DNA of 64,000 nucleotides, from contig JAEUBA010000016.1 in NCBI GenBank assembly GCA_018257865.1, forward strand, positions 62,001 to 126,000, written 5' to 3'. This DNA comes from Stereocaulon alpinum (taxonomy: Eukaryota; Ascomycota; Lecanoromycetes; Lecanorales; Stereocaulaceae). Positions 11,801-23,597 of this stretch are shown here, piece by piece. The notes under the pieces were generated by a model, which saw only the letters and a program-made list of their open reading frames with translations, was not told the origin of the DNA and ran no database searches. Numbering within the stretch: the stretch's first letter is position 1; every line of letters starts with the position of its first letter. The position numbers were made by a program, and so were the translations under genes.

Positions 11801-14800
11801 GCAGACGCTGACCCTCCGGCTAGACGATCAGAATCGGCGCCTCTGGAGCCTGGGTCTCTCAACGACTTCAGCAACCGCTTTATTGTACACAACGCTCAAG
11901 TGAAATGGAACAACTCACTCCGTAATATCATTCTCCGATACGTCCATCAGGTCAGCCAGAGAAGAGGGTTCATTTATTACATGTCGCAAAAAGCCGTCAA
12001 ATTCATTGATGACATCGTGATGGAACAGAACCGACAGAGAAGAAAGCGACCAGGACAAGAAGACCTAGAAACACCCGCCTCTGAGTCCTCTCCCACAGCT
12101 CCAGAGGAAGAATGGCGCAAAGACGAATCCAATTTCGAAGAGCTCATAAATGACCTCCTTAATGACAAAAACAAAGTCGTCAATGCTGACGATCGGAAGC
12201 AAGCCTCAGAACCTCAGTTGTCAAGCACTGGTAATCTAGGTAAAGACATATCGAAAGAATTCACGCCACAGAACACGTACCACGTTCGCCTAGTTGCACC
12301 CCAGATCCAGTTACAAAGCGAGAAGAATCCTAAATCTGTTGTACTGATCACAGCAAAGAGCATGCAGCTCAAAGTGGTTCAAATCATGGATAAGGACCGT
12401 ATTGCGGACGATGTCAGTGGTCTGGTGCAACGCCAGTTCTCTGTCGATATGGACAGTGTGCAATTCTTCGTCACGAGCCAGAAGATACTAACGCAGTTTC
12501 TGCATATTTATTCGGGCAACCGCTACGGCGCTCCCAAAAACTCCTCCTGGCCGCCCTGGGTCCCGTTCGAGGTTAACTTTGACTTCGCTCATGATCCATT
12601 TGGATGGTCGCGTGTAGTGCGAAGAACCTCTGCAAGCCTCCGATACGACAAGTACAACACTTTGAGGTTGAAATATAATGACGGAGTTGGTAGCGGGAAC
12701 ATGGGACGAAACCCAAAGGTAGAGGACATAGAACCACGAATCGACCATTTGTGGGTCGAGTTTCCACAGCTTCGAGCGACCTGTGATTCGACTCAGTACT
12801 ACGCAATGTATCTGATTGTCCTTGATCTGCTGTTGTACAATGAACCTCTCGAGAAAGTCCGCAGTGAACGGCTAGAAAAGATTATGCTAGCCTCCGATTT
12901 TAGCGATCTCAATGGTGCCTCTGATATGGTGGCCTGTCTTCAGACTCGGATTCGCCAGCTAGAGGAAATCAAAATGCACTTCCAAGTCCATGCGAAGTAT
13001 CTAGAAAAGCAAGGATGGGAGGATCGTCTATCGGTCGAGCGTGATCTGGCCAGTTGCGAAGACGAGCTTTTCTTCATGATGAAGGCCATCACGACCTCGC
13101 AGCGCAAGAACGAAGATCGCACCCAAACCTCTCAAACGACTGGCCTGCTTCGATGGTATCTTTCCGCTTCTGAGATAGTGTGGCATTTGATGAGAGATAA
13201 GAATGACCCATTGATGGAGATCCAGCTTAGGAATGCGAGGTATGACAGGACCGACAACAGCGATGGATCCAATCATAATACGATGGAGATTGAGAGGCTG
13301 CATGGATTCAATCTTCTACCTAATGCCCTGTATCGTGAAATGTTAGGACCATACTTAGAGAGCGGAAAAAAGTCTGTCCACGGCCAAGATCCTAAGATGC
13401 TCAAGGTCTCCTGGCACAGTCTTGAAGCAATTGCTGGCATACCTGTCTTAGACCAATTTGAGGTTGATCTGTTTCCTCTCAAAGTCCAACTCGAAAGGGA
13501 AATAGGCCAGAAGTTGTTTGAGTATATATTCCCAGGAGGGATGGACAAGAACGGCAGTGACAAATCACCCTTCATGGTCAAGCATACGACGCCCCTGGCG
13601 GACGAGGACGAAGACTCTGAGGCTGAGACACTACTTAGTATTCCGGATAGACAGGATGCTAATGGATCAAGCGACGAGCAGACATCTACAAGACCCGCAT
13701 CGCTGGACATGAGGCTGAGACCGACTATAGCATTTCCAGAAAAGGGCGATAGTTTCAATCCTGCAAGCAAATCGAAACATTTCGGAGGCACCAGTAATGG
13801 AGAGACGCATTCCCTTAGGTTCTTCCATCACTCTGATCACTCTAGTCACTCGCAGAATACTTCAAGGCCCTCGTTAGGTCGCACAAGTTCAAGCCTCAAA
13901 AGGCCATCCCAAGAGAGTCTGGCAGTCGCGCGTCAATCGAAGGGATCTTCAACCAGCCTATCAGCGATGAACGGACAGCTCGAGAAGCATAAAAGGTTTA
14001 CTCTGAATCGTACGAATACCCAAACAAATATCACGGACAAAGAGAAGAAACCCTCAGACGACCTTTCTCAAATGCTTTCGCGGGCTTCAAATTACATGAC
14101 TCTTGCCTACGTCAAAATCCCCAGTGTTGTTCTTTGCCTAAGCTACAAAGGCAAAGGCGAGCGCAATATTGAAGATGTCCACGATTTCGTCTTCCGAATG
14201 CCAGTCCTTGAGTACAGAAACAAGACATGGTCTAATCTTGACCTTGCTCTTCGGCTGAAGAAGGACGTCATCAGAGCGCTCATCTCGCATACCGGGGCCA
14301 TCATTGGCAACAAGTTCTCCCATCATCGACCGAACAAACAGCAGCAGAGCCGGTTGAGAGACCTTGCGAACTCTTCATCGATACTAGGTAGTAGTAATAA
14401 CATTGATAACACCACCATGAGTGAGACTAGCAGTCTTTACGAACGCAATCCACAGAGCCAAGGAGACTCTTCTCGGGCTTCTATGTATTCGGCGCCTGGA
14501 AGTCAATTGGTCAGGACTGATTCGTCCGCTTCAAGCTTACGGCAATCGGTACTGAACAATGGACTGCACAGCGAGCCACGTTCAATTCCCGAATCAGACA
14601 TGGAAAATGACGATACTGTAAGATTCCCAGGCTCGGTCCCCCATCTCGCAAGCTAACATATTCCCCAAGGCCCTCAAGACAATGCGTCAGAACTTCATCC
14701 GACGCTTTACGAACGAGACCCAGAAGCTCCGTCGTAAGGAGACGGATGGCGAGGATACTGACGAAAGGTAAGTCTCCACCACCTACTACATGATCTCTGA

Positions 14801-14888
14801 CCTGCTGCTGATACTTTCCAAATTTAGCACACGCAAAAGCAGCGTCCAGCTGCTTGGCAAGAAGATCCTCGGGTCTCTAAATCCATAA
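5898..14888 (+). CDS. FMP27: FMP27/Hobbit (BLTP2-type) bridge-like lipid-transfer protein
   Basis: Five exons (5898-10146, 10194-10588, 10637-14617, 14670-14767, 14828-14888) give 2927 codons in one frame, close to the usual size of this family. The N-terminus is a membrane anchor (FLLGLVLLLYLASFVLFAI) followed by an amphipathic GIDI-type beta segment. Such proteins form long hydrophobic grooves that move phospholipid between membranes at ER-plasma membrane or ER-mitochondria contacts. The conserved SRDPYVVTGNGAGFVMCWRN segment spans the first splice junction and fixes it. Further on are GWSRVVRRTSASLRYDKYN and a coiled-coil segment (about 11500-11720). The tail is Ser-rich and probably phosphorylated (about 13600-14560), ending in a basic C-terminus (RQNFIRRFTNETQKLRRKE). 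The second intron (48 nt) contains no stop and is a multiple of three, so retention would add 16 residues. The fourth-exon acceptor (CCAAG at 14665-14669) is weak. The yeast paralogues are Fmp27 and Ypr117w; which one this matches is not decided. Confidence 0.92.
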
Positions 14889-15379
14889 AAGTCCTCCATT
14901 CGCTCTCGTTGTCTCTCACACGCCATCAACGCCATCCTTCCTTAGCTTTCACTAATGCTTCGGCGCCAACCTATCATCGTTTTCGCCTTAGCTATACCAT
15001 CGATTGAATTCTCCTGTGTATAATCCTCGTTGCTTCATACATGTACGGTTTAGGATAGGAACTGGGAGGGTAAGACCCCGGAAGGAAGGACGTATGGGAC
15101 GGTAATCTGGGTTTCCTGCATTTACAGGGCGTTCTAGCGCTCAGTCTGTTCTTCCAGGAGGCATTTTTCATGGAGGAAAAGGGGCCTACTCTTGATGATA
15201 CCATCTTCAATGTAGATTTTTCGAATTGTACTGTATATAGACTCAGTGGAGGAAAGAGGATTTATGTCTTCTTCTCCGCAACCATGCATCAATCCATTGT
15301 CGTTTGATTTTTGATCATCTGGATCAATGCCTTACTGCTCACTTCTGTGATCTTCCACCTTCGACTTGCAACACCTCAA
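14889..15379. other. Convergent intergenic region
   Basis: 3' flank shared by the FMP27-like gene and the minus-strand secreted Ser/Gly-rich gene. No gene or structured element was recognised. Confidence 0.4.
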
Positions 15380-16294
15380 TCAACAGCTCACCATAGCATT
15401 GCTCCCGCTATCACTATGCATCACCCCACCCGAACTACGACTCGCCATTCCATTCCCGCCTCCACCAGCGTTCGCTTGCGCAACAGCTCCATTCCCACCA
15501 CTCCCTATACTGATTCCTGCCATTCCCACACCACCGGTACTGACACCACTTCCCCCGGCACTCGCACTGATGCCACCTGCTTGGGCTGTGGCACCGCCGC
15601 CTGTATAAGCTATGGCGCTACTACCAGTCTGAGCAGAAGCACCTCCTCCACTGCCCGCCCTAACTTGACCGTTACCAGTACTTGTCTGGCTATTACTAGT
15701 GCTGGCTTGGGCTCTACCACCTGCACCAGCTGTGATGCTATTGCCCGTTGTTGAACCTGAATCGCTATGACTTTGGGCGCCAATACCGGTTGTAGTGCGG
15801 GTAGTGCTGGATTGCTCTTGTGGGAGTTGAGTGCTGTAGGAGTCTGCAATGTCTGAGCCAGCAAAGCTTAAAGCACTTTCTTCTTTACAATGGCCATTGA
15901 CATAGATTTCAGCCACATTGTTGCCAGAACCGCCCGAGGTGGTAAGGTTGATCGCGTTGTCCATGTTACCAGCCGTGTTGCTACCGCTGCTGGCGTTCAT
16001 CCAGGACCCGGACGAGCTGCTCGCCTGCCCGTTGTCGAGGGTTACGGATATAGCGCCGGGACTGTATGATTCTTTGCATTTGCCATTGGCGGAGACTTCG
16101 GAACTGCCTTGAATTGAGGAACCAGAGGAGCTAGAGGAGCGCGAGTGGCTCATCAAAGATGACTCTGAATTACTGGAGGAGTTGCTTTCTCCTTCAATGG
16201 CAGCATCGCAGGTAAGGCAAGGAATGGGGGATGCGAAGGAGCGAGCGGCGAGTAGATTAACAAGGAGAGAAAGGAGGTGCATGATGCTGATCAT
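15380..16294 (-). CDS. Secreted Ser/Gly/Ala-rich low-complexity protein
   Basis: Single exon, 304 codons from 16294. An in-frame ATG four codons later (16282) is an equally good start, since it directly begins the hydrophobic signal peptide MHLLSLLVNLLAARSFA. The mature part has a Cys pair (PCLTCDAA), a Ser-rich block, and two short similar Cys motifs, NGKCKES and NGHCKEE, each closing a Ser-rich segment. The C-terminal 140 residues are Gly/Ser/Ala/Thr/Gln repeats (GGGAxAQ, GGSG types). There is no catalytic motif or membrane anchor. The composition suggests a cell-wall, matrix or small-effector-like secreted protein; this is inference. The opposite strand has open frames only because of the biased composition. 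Confidence 0.65.
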   Translation of the reverse strand: MISIMHLLSLLVNLLAARSFASPIPCLTCDAAIEGESNSSSNSESSLMSHSRSSSSSGSSIQGSSEVSANGKCKESYSPGAISVTLDNGQASSSSGSWMNASSGSNTAGNMDNAINLTTSGGSGNNVAEIYVNGHCKEESALSFAGSDIADSYSTQLPQEQSSTTRTTTGIGAQSHSDSGSTTGNSITAGAGGRAQASTSNSQTSTGNGQVRAGSGGGASAQTGSSAIAYTGGGATAQAGGISASAGGSGVSTGGVGMAGISIGSGGNGAVAQANAGGGGNGMASRSSGGVMHSDSGSNAMVSC

Positions 16295-18554
16295 AGGCTT
16301 TGTAATTATACTTCGAAGGTGCCAGAAGGTGAGAGGACGAAAATGAGGAGAATGTTATGTCTGGAAATTCAGAGGCTAGGGCAAAGGATTCGACGGTGTC
16401 TATGAATGACGAATTTCTTATAGCCCCTTCCATTGTACCATATTGACAACTGTGATTCAGCTGAATGCACAAGAGATGCTAATCTATGTATCAATGGGAA
16501 GGTACGGCTCGTTGTGAAACCGTGGTATAGAACATCCAACATGGACGATCTTTTTCACATCGTGAAGCCAGTGGCAAAATGGATGGTAACGAAACGAGGC
16601 ATGTTGCACATAGGGGGGTCGACGTGACACTAGGAAAGCAAGTTCTACCATGATATCAATAGATAGAACGAAAGGGACACTGATAGACGGCCCGATTACA
16701 GAACGATGGCCGGGAAGATGGAAGACAGCACTGAAATACTCTTCAGGTCAAAGTACCCTAAGAGGAGATAGTGTAGAGTAACAGGGGACAGCTTATTGTG
16801 AAGGATTGCAGCAACCGCAGAGTGAAGCGAAGAATTGCCAACGTAGCTGAGCCTAGAGGGATTGCAGAATTGATAGAAGGAGCTGGACACGGCTAGATCC
16901 TTGAGAGCTGGGAGCGGTAGGTTCCCCAGACAGACGGGCAGTTGAGCCCACAAAGCCATCTTTGACGACACCTGGGAGCAGCCCGAGCAACTTTAGTATG
17001 TAATAACTAGTAGACCAGGACATAAGATGCCATGATGGGAATGTCGATATGCCATGGGGTATGGTGTGACACTAGCCGTCCTAAACAATGGTAGGACGGC
17101 TGACGGCCTGAAATTAGTTATACCTAGGCTTGCTATGACGCTGGATTCGATGACCGATTGACTGATAGGGAGATGGTTTGCCTCCGTCAAAATTGTCCGA
17201 GATATCGCGCAACCATTTCACAGAAGCTGAAACGGTCACTCTAGACATCAGAAGTCACACAGATTGCTTCGATCTATAGGAACATTCCAAGCGTCTTCTA
17301 ATAAAGACTATGTGTGGCTCTTGCAGTGGTCTTCTATAAACAATTTCTGCGGATACTGAGTGGGACAGGTAGCATGCATAAGTGCAGAAGCACATGAACA
17401 ATGTTGCGAGCTAGCATCTACTGCTCCCATCCTACCTGCGCTATGAACTATCGTTAAGGTTGAGTATGCCGAGTGGAGAGCATAGGTTGCGGTAGAAGGT
17501 TCGCTACGGGACCAGAGAACCTCGAGAAACCGTGGTGGGGACGCAGGCTGTGGAGGATGCTTTACGCTGACCAGAAGCGGTCACAGCGGTGTTGCAGAAA
17601 CAATTAACAATGAGAAAGGTCAATACGGAGACGAGGGAATACCTCTTCTATATTCTGAAGCAGTTGACGTTGCGAAGAAAACAAAAGGCACGGAATGATG
17701 GTGGAGTCGTCCCATGTTTCAGACGCCTGAGACATTGCCAAGCTTTTGTATTTCTCTCTTCAACGTCATACTTGGGTAGGGCATAGTGAATTCGACTCAC
17801 GGGGCTCTGAAAGTCCGTGGCTCCTGACTATCCTATATGTTGATGCTGATTGACGCCCTAAGCTGCCTCGCAATTTCCCTTCGAGCATTACTGCATCCAT
17901 ATTTTCTAGCATTGATGTTTGTTTACTTTTGGGAAAACGTGAGAGTGTTGTAGACTTCAATCAACTGACTTTGCCAACTTATAACATAGAGATGCTATTT
18001 GGCTATTCCACCCTATTTACAAGTCCCTTTTCCGGTCTAAGATACTTCATCGCTAAAAGTTACAGCTGCATTCTCGCTGACTATGAAAACACCAGCTGAA
18101 ATACCCGTTTTACTGACGCCGCATGCTGAGAATGATGTTGGAAACCCTTCTGGTGAACGCCGCCATGAGCATGACTCTCATGATGAGCGCCTATTGCCTG
18201 CGGAATTCTGAATGATCTAAAGAAAAGTATGTACCGAGTTGGACGAATGAGTCGTGGAGAGCGTGACGATCGTATTATTTCATGAGAGGTATGCCACGCT
18301 ATGCTAATAGTTGCCGATGCTGAGAGAAAAGATGGATGGATTGATGGTCCGTTACGGGCCCAACGCTCTACCAAGGGGAAGAGTTTGTGAATTGTGGCAC
18401 CTGTGGAAGAGCGGCTGTGTCCAAAACTCCTAATAATATTAGGGAAGCCATTGGGCAAGTTTTGGTTCCGAAGAAGGCAAGGAACAGGCCGCTACTGCAC
18501 GATAGGGACTCAGGGCCGGTCGCCAAGCGATGAATGCCCAATGTGGTGGGAAGA
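16295..18554. other. 2.3 kb region without a supportable gene
   Basis: Only short frames (up to about 125 codons, 18081-18458 minus) without motifs, signal peptides or splice chains were found. The right part is the 3' flank of the cyclin gene. No tRNA, no repeat and no transposon fragment was recognised. Confidence 0.4.
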
Positions 18555-20934
18555 TCACTTTTGGCTCCATATATGCCGATCGTCATAGAGATGAGTATAT
18601 GGCGTGGCGTTGTTTAGGGAGACGTCCATAAGTTGGAAGCCCCTCTTCATCTCGGACTCAGCAAAGTGTGAAGCACGCTTGAATCGTTTGTCAAGGTACT
18701 TGTCGTAGACCGCACTGTGATGCGTGCCGGGATTTTCGCAGCACTCGACCATAAGCAGAACAAGAGCAAAGAGTTGTGAGTAGGTATAATTGGAGTAGTA
18801 CACATGAGCAGGCGTCTGAGAGATGATTAGCTTTTTATCCAACGCGCTTTCGTCATTTTGACTCTTACCCAAGTTCCTTTCTTGAGCATCATTCTAGCCA
18901 AGCAGTGTGCTCCGGCGGCAACAAAGCTTGGTGGGCTACCCACAAACCGCTCGTCCATTATAGTAATTTCGAGGAAGTATTTCGCCAGGGTTCTTGTCTC
19001 CAAGTCGTAATCATCGGCCTTGCTTATTCTTCTAAGGAAACTCATGGGTCCAGGCCAACCAAGTTCGAATTGTAGCATGCTGAGCATAAAGCGCTCCGCT
19101 TTGAGGATCTCGTCAACTGAGTACCCACCGTCGACCATGTATACTATTTCTTGAACAGACGGGCAGTCGATTTCTTCGTACTTCGCTGCAATGAAGATGG
19201 CGGTTGCGCCGACAAGTTGCAATTTGCCGAGGGAGACAACTTTGCAAGACAGGAAGCGGTCAATGTAGTTGACACAAAGGTAGAGTGTTTCGGGGAGGAG
19301 GTTGAACCGAAGGTGGACTTGAACAATCCAGTCCATCAGGACCGAACGCATAGACCATTGTATCTCGGCTTGGTTATCCATGTAATGGGCATTGGGCAAC
19401 ATCTTTATCTATTGATACGGATTAGCATAGATACAACATCTTTGACCGGACAGACTTTACCTCAAGGTCCTTCATGTACTGAAAGATCTCCTCGCCATAC
19501 TCCGCCACCATGGTTGTATCCCATGCTTCATCTTCAAGTTCTTCTGTTGTTTTGGATCCCTCTATCATGTCTTTTGCTGCAGCGATCTCTTTCTTCGCTT
19601 TTTGACTGATCTTAGGGAAAAGAATCGTGGTTGCAGCACCAGTGGTGTATTCTCCGCGCGATTTGAACGATCGAGCAGTGACATAACCTTCCTCGTCGTA
19701 GTTCTCGTCCCCGTCGTCATCCCAATACTCTTCTGGCTCCGACACATGGGTCGATTTCAACTCCAGGGCTGGCTCGGGCTGTGTCTTCGGAACATGAATG
19801 TCAAGGATCGGCTCCAGACCTGCTTGAAAACCTTGAGAGTGAGTATTCATGGTCAACATGACGTGTTTGTCGACAGACTGCACAAGATCTACAGGCTCAA
19901 CAGGATCCGTGTACTCGTAACATCGTACCTGGCCTTGATCGTCGATGTAGATACCATCGGACCTTAGCGCAGGGGCCTCTTCTGACGACGCCGGTGCGAC
20001 CGACGGTAACGCACCGCTTTCTTGTGGCTCTGGTGGTGCAATATACTTGCTCTGCTTCCGAGCTAGCTTGGGCCCCGATTCCGGTAACTCTTCGGGCTGT
20101 CTAAACTGTGCTCGAGGCTGAAGTTCGCGATGCACAGGGGCAACTGGTGCTGTTGAGGGCAGAGGCTTATGTAGGTCTAGGACCGGTTGCTCGGTTTGTA
20201 CTGGAGTAGGGTCCTTGAATATTGCAGTGCTTTTCTTCATCACGACTTTACGTGTGTTAGCGACGGTACTCGCTGGCTGCGACGGCTGTTGGAGATCGCT
20301 AATGGGTTGCTTGACGAAAGCCTGGCTTGTCGTTTGGGTGACATTGCTCAGGAGGCCCTTTAGCCCCGAGACTGAAAGAGGACGCTGGGCAGGTCTGAGA
20401 AAAGTGGTCGTTTTCCGATCTTGTGCTGGCTTCTCCAGTATGCTGTAGTCTCCCTTTCCACCAATTGCCGAGTCATCTTTGCTAGGTCGCGAGACATTGG
20501 CAGTGTTGCTGACGTCGCCAAACGCGGTACGCTTTGCGGCAACCTTCAGACCTCCAGCATGGTGCATTGACGACAAAGCTGGACTTGACTTATTGCGTTG
20601 GTGTAGGGTTTTCTGCGCACCGACTGAAGGTATAGCATTTTCGTCATAGACGCGTAGGGTCCGGGTCGGTCTTTGAGGCTGCTCAAGAAACTTATCAGCA
20701 ATGTTACTGGCACTAACAGTATGTGTTTGCCCGTTTCTTAATATCAGATCACCATGCGTCTTAACGCATGATAAGGAAATCACGATTCGTTGCTCCATTC
20801 TCACACGGAGAAACTGGGCGAGTCGTTCACTGGGCAGCAGCCACAGACGTCCAACCCTCTCAATGATCCCGTAGCAAGAATATAGATGAACACAGGGTGC
20901 CTGGCAGAGTCGGAAGTCATACCTTGGCGTCCAT
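18555..20934 (-). CDS. B-type (G2/M) cyclin
   Basis: Four exons on the minus strand (20923-20934, 19461-20678, 18869-19408, 18555-18815) give 676 codons with all phases zero. The first exon is only four codons (MDAK), joined across a 244 nt intron to PQRPTRTLRVYDEN, an N-terminus I recall from fungal Clb-type cyclins. A destruction-box-like motif R-T-A-F-G-D-V-S-N lies near residue 54. Residues from about 410 carry the cyclin N-fold with MLPNAHYMDNQ, QWSMRSVLMDWIVQVH and YLCVNYIDRFLS. The cyclin C-fold follows (HVYYSNYTYSQL, CCENPGTHHSAVYDKY). The protein binds and activates Cdk1 for mitotic entry and is degraded by the APC/C. At 676 residues it is longer than NimE-type cyclins, mainly because of the disordered N-terminal half, and may be the Clb3/4-type paralogue. 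An alternative start inside a longer frame at 20963 would ignore the strong GTATGA donor. Confidence 0.92.
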
Positions 20935-23597
20935 GTTTTCTCAACGCGTTCGGGGCTTCTCATGGAGTTTCGAGGCTAACTCGAAAAGCTCTCGTGTTCT
21001 AGTCTCCTGACGCCAGCCAATCTGTAGTCTGTTAGCTATGAATTCGCATGGTCGGAATTGGCCATACCAATAAAGCTGACAAGGTGCGAGTGAAGTCTTG
21101 GAGACAATGCTGGCGTTGGGATAAGATGATGTCGTTAAGTGCTGCGGCCGTGTAGTAGTAGAAATCCTGCTTCGGTTCTGTTGTTTACCAGGGACCAGTC
21201 TTGGCACCTGTCGCCTATGGTGACCTCAGCACGCTAGTGCGCTAGCTACCGCAGAATGCTTATTTGAACTAAATCGCGTCCCCAAAAGTTGGGCACAAAA
21301 ACCTACAAACTATGGCAAGGACCCTGGAAGGAGCAGACAGAGTTTAAAAGTACACCAACTCCAAGCTGTGTCCAATGCGACCCTATTCCGAGGGTTTTGG
21401 CCCGATCTGAGCATGTGCCAACGTCCTCCATAACCGGCATAAGGTGTAACTCGCGTTCGAGCTCCGCAACGCGTCATTGACAGGAAGTCACGTGATCAGG
21501 GCTGAGAATTTTTCCAACAAACCGACATCTTCGTTCACGAGCTTTCATCTGCACAATACATCCCCATTTAGTACAATGTATCATGAATTCGAGTTCTGTT
21601 GTGTATTGGAATTGCTTATCATGGTCTTTGATAGTAATCGTCGATTTGAGGGGCTTTAACCGCCCGGGGCTGTTCCATGGAGCCCCAATTCCGTTGGGCC
21701 TATTGGCACTGCCTACTCGAAACCGTTTTTGGTCTCGGATATATACATAGTGACAACACAGAATCCTGACCTAACGTTTCGGGAATCCAATCCCATTGTG
21801 CGACAGCAGTTGGATTTTTGGTCTCTCTCTAAGCAAGTGGATCTGGCTCCATGATCGCGCAAATGATGAGAAAAGGTAGGAATGCTTTGCTCGTTTCGTC
21901 TAATTGTGTAACGTCGCTTCCGTCTTTAAAGGGACGAGTCATCTGGAGACAGCATCAAAGGTAATGATCGGGCAGGCACATGTATCGTTATCGCCCTTAA
22001 TGGCCTGAGCGAAGTGGGGAGACATCCGGGAATCTAGGCATGCAGTGGGAACAGTGCGATTTAGACGGTAGCGGAGTAAAGGCCGTTAGTGCGGTGGGCG
22101 ATGTTTGGCATGCTTAATAGTTGTAGATCCTTCGCATCAACCAGGCGATACGTGTGGCTTTACAAGCCTATCATTGCATCTGTTGAGATTAATTTCGGTT
22201 GCTGACCTTGTTTTCGGTGGAATGGTGTGCTTGCGAACAGGCAACCTTCACTTGGCCGCCACTTCTCTATAAAGTATAGGCAAAGCAGAAAATTTGTGCG
22301 GCGCGCAGGACTAAATCTTCTTCTGCTCCCGTCTTCCTGATTACAAGTCACTGTGACAAGTTTGACGATTATGGGGATCTGTGCATGGACGGCCGCGGGG
22401 AAAAAGCCTGGCGAAAGCGGGCTCGACTAACCCAAGAGCCCCAAGTGTTGTAACCAAGGGCGGTTGTACTGGTGTACCTTGTACCTTTTCTCCACTCGTT
22501 TTAAGTTGGCGCATAACTAAGCTTGACTCGTATCGGCCAAGCACACGCAACTCCGACCCCGTTGCTCAGCGGCTTTGTGCTACTGGTATGCAAGCCCCTC
22601 GGCGAAAGATTGGCTCGATTGCACGCCTTTCCACTCCTCCACCACCTTCCGGCCTCCTGAGACTTGAGGGGTGTGCCTAGGTTGCTAGGTCTTACCATAG
22701 ACCAATCATAGGATTCATTCCTTGGCCTGCGGCGTGGATCTTGTAGAGCCTACTCACCAGTCGATATCGAAGTAGCATGGAGCGATGTCGCTGCGGCACC
22801 ATCGAATGGAACAGAGACACGGTTGTCTGAATGGATAATTAGCATCAATGTAGAATCAATTGCTAGACAATAGGACGTAGATAGTGTTCGTAGACTTTGT
22901 TATTGCCAGATTATGCGGATTGCATAATTGGTGCACCGCTTCATTATTGATGCTTCGCTTCGCTCAGTCTTTCTTCTCCCCTTCATCCTCTCTTCACGGC
23001 ATCAACAACAAACCCTTACTGGGTCAAGGCGTCCAGTGCTATCGACGTCTCCGGTTGTCCATCGTCAAATTTTCTATACCTTCAACTCAACTCTTCTCCT
23101 ATCACAGTATACTGCCAACTGTTGACGCTACCGCTTCGCTGAAGCCGGAAGCCAACAAAGCGCCCAAGGAGAGACTTGCCTGATCGACCACGTAGATCCA
23201 GTACAAAGTCTTATTTGCAAGTTGGCTATCTACTGTACAGGTATGCGATCCAGGATACTGCACTTTATGATGTTTTACACCTCCTGCACTTCATCCCTTG
23301 ACCTGGGAGATGGGACCCTCACTTGTCCGGCCCGTTTTCGAGGACGACTACTCCAGCATGCTCGACGTAACCTACTGCTGATAATTGTGCTTCATCATCT
23401 CGGAACTCACAATGCTGACCAGTGCTATCTCATAGGTTGTCATCCGATTCTTGATCCACAATCCTCGTGGGATAACCCGATACCTACCTCCCCTCGACAC
23501 CAACCCACGACCCACCTATCGCACTGTGTACTACATTCCTGGCACAACTTTCGTCTGGAGCGTACTATCGCCAACACTTGTACCCTACACTTTCGCC
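20935..23597. other. 2.7 kb divergent intergenic region, probable regulatory DNA
   Basis: It lies between the cyclin start (-) and the Zn2Cys6 regulator start (+). No frame longer than about 100 codons before 23451 looks coding. A pyrimidine-rich segment near 22970-23000 and many short upstream ATGs before 23598 fit a long, possibly intron-containing 5' leader for the regulator. This is inference; no specific binding site can be named with confidence. Confidence 0.4.

Noticed and set aside
15311..15754. Plus-strand frames (147 and 80 codons) opposite the Ser/Gly-rich gene
   Set aside because: They are products of the repetitive composition of the minus-strand gene and have no signal peptide or motif.
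23451..23597. Upstream in-frame extension of the Zn2Cys6 regulator
   Set aside because: The 49 extra codons look like leader sequence; MDVANLLS is a better start.
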